64,000 nucleotides of DNA, taken from assembly GCA_964036315.1 (NCBI GenBank), contig OZ038488.1, positions 69,718,342 to 69,782,341 of the forward strand, in the 5' to 3' direction. This DNA is from Acanthosepion esculentum. Its lineage: Eukaryota; Mollusca; Cephalopoda; Sepiida; Sepiidae. Each line of letters begins with the position of its first letter. The first letter of the stretch is position 1. The notes below the pieces were generated by a model. The model ran no database searches. It was given only the letters and a program-made list of their open reading frames with translations, and was not told the DNA's origin. The translations under genes were made by a program, and so were the position numbers. Shown piece after piece: positions 60,259-64,000 of this stretch.

Positions 60259-61402
60259 ATTAATGATCTCATAGGTCTTTTTATATTATACAATCTTACA
60301 GCACATCATGAAATTAATACAACTGACATTGGTTTATACAGAGATGATGGACTTACGATTATAAAGAACTCTACTAACTTTAAAATCGATAAAATTAGAA
60401 AGATATTATATAAAGAATTTAAAAGCCTGAACTTAAAAATTACGGTAAGCACTAGATTAAAAAAAGTTAACTTCCTTGATATAACATTAGATTTAATGAA
60501 AAATGTATACATATCTTATAAAAAGACCAATCCCAATCCTTTATATATACACCCTAAATCAAATCATCCTCCATCTATAATTAAGCATATACCTTTATCT
60601 ATCGAAAAAAGAATAAGTACAAATTCAGTAAATGAGAAGATTTTCTATGAACATATTAATTTCTATAATAAAGCTCTAAAAGATAGTGGCTACAAAAGCC
60701 CAAAACTAACTTACATAAAAAAGTAAAATGGAAAGCATAGAAAAAACAGAAGTAGAAAAATAATTTGGTATACACCCCCAAACAACCAAATGGTAAAGAA
60801 TAAATTAGGACAGAATTTGCTTGCATTAATAGTTAAGCACTTTCCTAGAGAAAGTAAACTAAGTACTATTTTCAATAAAAATACACTAAAATTAAGTTAC
60901 AGCTGTACTGAAAACTTAGAAAAAATTATTATTAAGAAACAATGCTAATATCTTCAATAAACATTTAGCCCAAAACCAAAGAAATTTAGAAAATATAAAA
61001 ATAAAATTAAAAACAGATGAAGATAAACAAAAATTATGTAACTGTAGAAACCCTCATAACTGTCCTCTACAAAATAAATGTTGCACGGAATCATTAGTAT
61101 ACCAATGCAATATCTCATCTATTGAAAATCCCGAAAACATAAAAATCTATATAGGTTACACAAGTCATGAGTTCAAAAAGCAGTTCAATCAACATCAAAC
61201 TTCATTTAGGATAAATAAATACAGAAATCAGACATCCCTTTCAAAATATTTCTGGCATTTAAAAGAATCCAATAAAACACCTACAGTAAAATGGAAATTA
61301 ATAAGAAAAGCTAGAATATGTAGGTCATTAAATGACCGATGTCCTTTGTGCATACATGAGAAACTATATATTACTAAGTTTATAAAAATAAAAATTTACT
61401 GA
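60259..61402 (+). pseudogene. Penelope-like retroelement: RT end plus GIY-YIG endonuclease
   Basis: Penelope-like elements couple a reverse transcriptase to a GIY-YIG nuclease for target-primed insertion. The frame from 60259 reads LIGLFILYNL, then DIGLYRDDGLTIIKN with the catalytic YRDD at 60337-60348. VNFLDITLDL and LYIHPKSNHPPSIIKHIPLS follow. A TAA at 60723 interrupts the frame, and a one-base shift lies near 60940. The last frame carries a Cys-rich motif (C-N-C-R-N-P-H-N-C, from 61037), then VYQC, KIYIGYT (61145-61162) and HEKLYITK near the end. The residue expected to be the catalytic Arg appears as Gln in FKKQFNQH. The element is 5'-truncated and inactive. The family call is from motif recognition; a CDD or HMM search would confirm it. 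Confidence 0.85.
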
Positions 61403-62074
61403 ATCAGAGAAATGAAATAGCTATTTTTTGCTGTCATTGTCAAACATTTACCTTAAATAATATTTAAAAATAAAAAATGGGACCTAGTAATATATATACT
61501 TATATTTGATATGAAAAAATAATTTTAAATAATTTAAGTAATTCTATTACATTTACTTGTTTTAAAAAGAAATATAGTCTATTAGTAATTATAAGTAAAA
61601 ATATTTTAAAATTGTAGTTAAATAAAATGTATTCTAACCCAAACACCCAAAAAAGAATCTTTAAGTATACAAGTAAGAAAAAATGCCAAAAAACTTTTTG
61701 CCATTAATAAAAAAACCCAGATGACATGCATTTAACGAATGTCAGAAAAATACACCCCTACCCTCCCAAAACTTAACCTCTTTTTCGAATGTCTCATAAT
61801 TGATACACCAATAGTTAATAAAAATGAACACGCTACCGCCCCTGTCTGAATGATTGGATTTCTCTGCATCCATGGAAACAGGAAATTATGAATTTATATG
61901 TGTGTTTAAAACTCAGTAAATTTTAAAATAAGTTATTCCAATATTCACTTGAAGATGAAACGGAACTAATGATTTTAATTTAATTATATAATTAAATTTG
62001 AAGTTTTTATCTTCCATTTTTGAAAGATGGTTATTACTATGTAGTGAAAAAAAACTATTTTAAATCAGTTAATA

Positions 62075-62079
<5 letters not shown>
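61403..62079 (+). other. Downstream flank, possibly Penelope-like 3' UTR
   Basis: AT-rich sequence directly after the element's stop, with a slightly GC-richer part at 61750-61880. Part of it may be the element's 3' untranslated region, but no second copy is available to set its end. Confidence 0.35.

Positions 62080-62106
<27 letters not shown>
62080..62106. repeat. (TA)n microsatellite
   Basis: A TA run. Confidence 0.95.
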
Positions 62107-62109
<3 letters not shown>

Positions 62110-63334
62110 AAAGAACAACTAAGCTAGATTGTTTATATGAAGAACCACATTGCAATACAAGAAGGTGTTCACTCAAGGAAGAACAGTGCCGAGAAGAAAA
62201 CTAGAAAAGTGTGTGGGTGGCTGAGACTGACATAACTTTGAGATGATGATAGACATTTTCTCATGCTTTCTCCTTTTATTAATGGAAACTGCTGCTAGTT
62301 CTTTTTAGCTTCAGCATTTGTTCTACTTGTACAATTCTTTTCAGCTCCATTTGGTGTCAATAATGGTCAATATCAACTAGGATAGGCCAAGAATGATTTT
62401 TGCATCCTTACTGATGCAAAATCTGACACAAGATCATTACTTAAACATAGGCTTTCACAAAATACACCTGAACAACTTGCTCAACTTCTGACATCAGGGC
62501 ATACTTCTGATGTTTCCTCTTTTAGTAGATTTAGAAAGTGCTGCTCCTCCACCCCAACAATACGGGTCCTCTGGGGTTTTATTTGGTTCATTTAATGTGA
62601 AATTTCTTCTTTTTTTAACCAATGGGATTTTGCTCAAAATGCTAAGCTATATTAGTCAAGTTACAAGTATCAAAGAAAGCTCCAAACTTTCTATTTTAAA
62701 TATAGTGGGATGCTGCTGTCTGAGGGATGGATTTCCAGTACCCATGTTAGTTGCTCTTTGTTTGCTTCAAGGCCAAGTTATCAAGGAAGAGACAAAGTGA
62801 GAATGATAGGGTGATTTAGAAGGACTCATTTCATTTCAGTTTACCTAAAACTTAAACAAAGTCAAATCTTGTATGAAAGAAAAAAAATATGGAAAGTAGA
62901 AAAGATATATGCACTAATTAACCTTGAAGCAAGCAAAACGTAACTACCCTGGACACTGGGGATCCATTCCTCAGGCATCTTGGGAAACCGTTTTCCTAAT
63001 TCATTCAATACTTACCTTCATCAATCAGTATTGGTGTTTTACTTCTATTTTATTTACTATTACCAGTATTATTTTAACCTGCTTAGTAGCTGGGATAGTT
63101 GTGCATTGTCACACTTGTTACAGAGATCAGTATTCAAGTTCAATAAAATCAGGTTTATAAATGCCGATTTTAAAAGGTAACATCCTTACTCTATTTGGAA
63201 AAATAATGCTACACCTCTTCCTCTGCCCTACTTCAATCAAGATCATAGAATCCGCAACCTACATGGTACAGTTAATTATGAACACCACAATCTTTTCAAT
63301 GGCTCTATAGTATGCACATTACAAGTGCCACACA
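62107..63334. other. Unassigned DNA
   Basis: The 96-aa frame at 62510-62800 and the 78-aa frame at 62924-63160 have no recognised domain and no splice or promoter context. Confidence 0.4.
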
Positions 63335-63475
63335 TGGTTTTTTGAATTCAGAATTGTTCTTCTCCTAAACTGGTTGCTAACTACAACTAGAGAGCCTAGT
63401 CTGCTCTGCTATTTAATCTATAAATGCCAGGAGAAGAGAACAACTCATGCCTTTTACACATATAGCATTGTGCCA
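63335..63475 (-). repeat. tRNA-headed SINE (type S1), partial
   Basis: It shares 'ttttgaattcagaattgttc', 'ttctcctaaactggttgcta' and 'agagcctagtctgctctgct' with the copies at 8690 and 42820. The tRNA-like head is missing. Confidence 0.7.
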
Positions 63476-64000
63476 TTTTTATTAAATATTACTTACAGAA
63501 AGCAGAACATCAAACAAATGACTCCAATTCTTCTAGTTTTCTATCAAAATGACAAAGGGACATTAATTACTAATAACAATAGTAATTATATGTTTGCATT
63601 ATACACACATTTTGTTGGAAAAATAAGTGTGAATATTAAAAAATGGTACTTTTTTGTTATAATATTAGAAATTAATTTATTTTTTATAATTTCATTGTTT
63701 TTTTATAATATCGGAAATTATTTTATTTTAAATTTAGTAACATTTTTTTAAGCCAGTAAAAAATTCTCAACTTAAACTCTATGCCAAGTGATTCCAGTTC
63801 TGACTCTACAGATTTTTTTTTTAAAATTAAAGTGAAATGATAGAACATTTCTTAGAAAAAAAAATCCAAAATTGGAATGAGACTATAAACTTATTTTTTA
63901 TCATTTATCTATTCAGTTCATGCAAATGTTTCAAGTATTTTTTTTTAATAAATAAAATTTTACCTACTCTATATTTCATCTCTAGTTTTCAAAAAAAAAA
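63476..64000. other. AT-rich unassigned DNA
   Basis: Nothing was recognised. The 125-aa frame at 63374-63751 begins in the SINE and runs into Phe/Ile/Asn-rich AT sequence, so it is not called. Confidence 0.45.

Overview
The window looks like intergenic or intronic DNA from an animal with an AT-rich, repeat-dense genome. The SINE types, which have tRNA-like heads, RTE-like LINE tails and embedded TA/TG runs, suggest a cephalopod mollusc. That assignment is inference from remembered repeat types and was not tested by any search. I found no host protein-coding gene, no intact tRNA or rRNA gene and no CRISPR array. Almost all short reading frames are chance frames, frames inside microsatellites, or fragments of decayed mobile elements.

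Layout. 0-10 kb: AT-rich DNA with several minus-strand tRNA-headed SINEs, a compound palindromic TA/TG microsatellite (5.14-5.43 kb), a foldback MITE (6.49 kb) and a 78-bp mini-mariner (6.94 kb). 10.7-12.2 kb: a decayed gypsy-type LTR retrotransposon with gag CCHC knuckles, protease, the pol C-terminal tail, polypurine tract and 3' LTR. 13.6-14.0 kb: two inverted LINE 3' ends. 17.1-17.65 kb: a long inverted repeat. 18.5-24 kb: SINE and LINE tails, other inverted repeats and a deleted mariner transposase. 27-29 kb: a modular repeat family (called R1 here) and a tRNA-Ser-like repeat. 36-42 kb: a SINE, a pyrimidine-rich tract, a CpG-containing block with a TATA box, and two strong hairpins.

42.6-46.1 kb: the best preserved SINE, then an RTE-like LINE whose reverse transcriptase is split by a 1.42-kb insert flanked by a 5-bp target duplication. 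47.2-47.7 kb: a tandem repeat of about 359 bp carrying a tRNA-Ser-like sequence. 50.1-51.5 kb: a 1.3-kb block almost devoid of T on the + strand, made of a 27-bp minisatellite, a 30-bp repeat and GA/CA runs. 53-60 kb: more SINEs and microsatellites. 60.26-61.40 kb: a Penelope-like element remnant with a YRDD reverse transcriptase motif and a GIY-YIG endonuclease domain.

How the parts relate: the SINEs end in sequence matching the RTE-like LINE 3' end, which suggests the LINE machinery mobilised them. Every coding element is broken by stops, frameshifts, deletions or 5' truncation, so nothing here appears able to move on its own.
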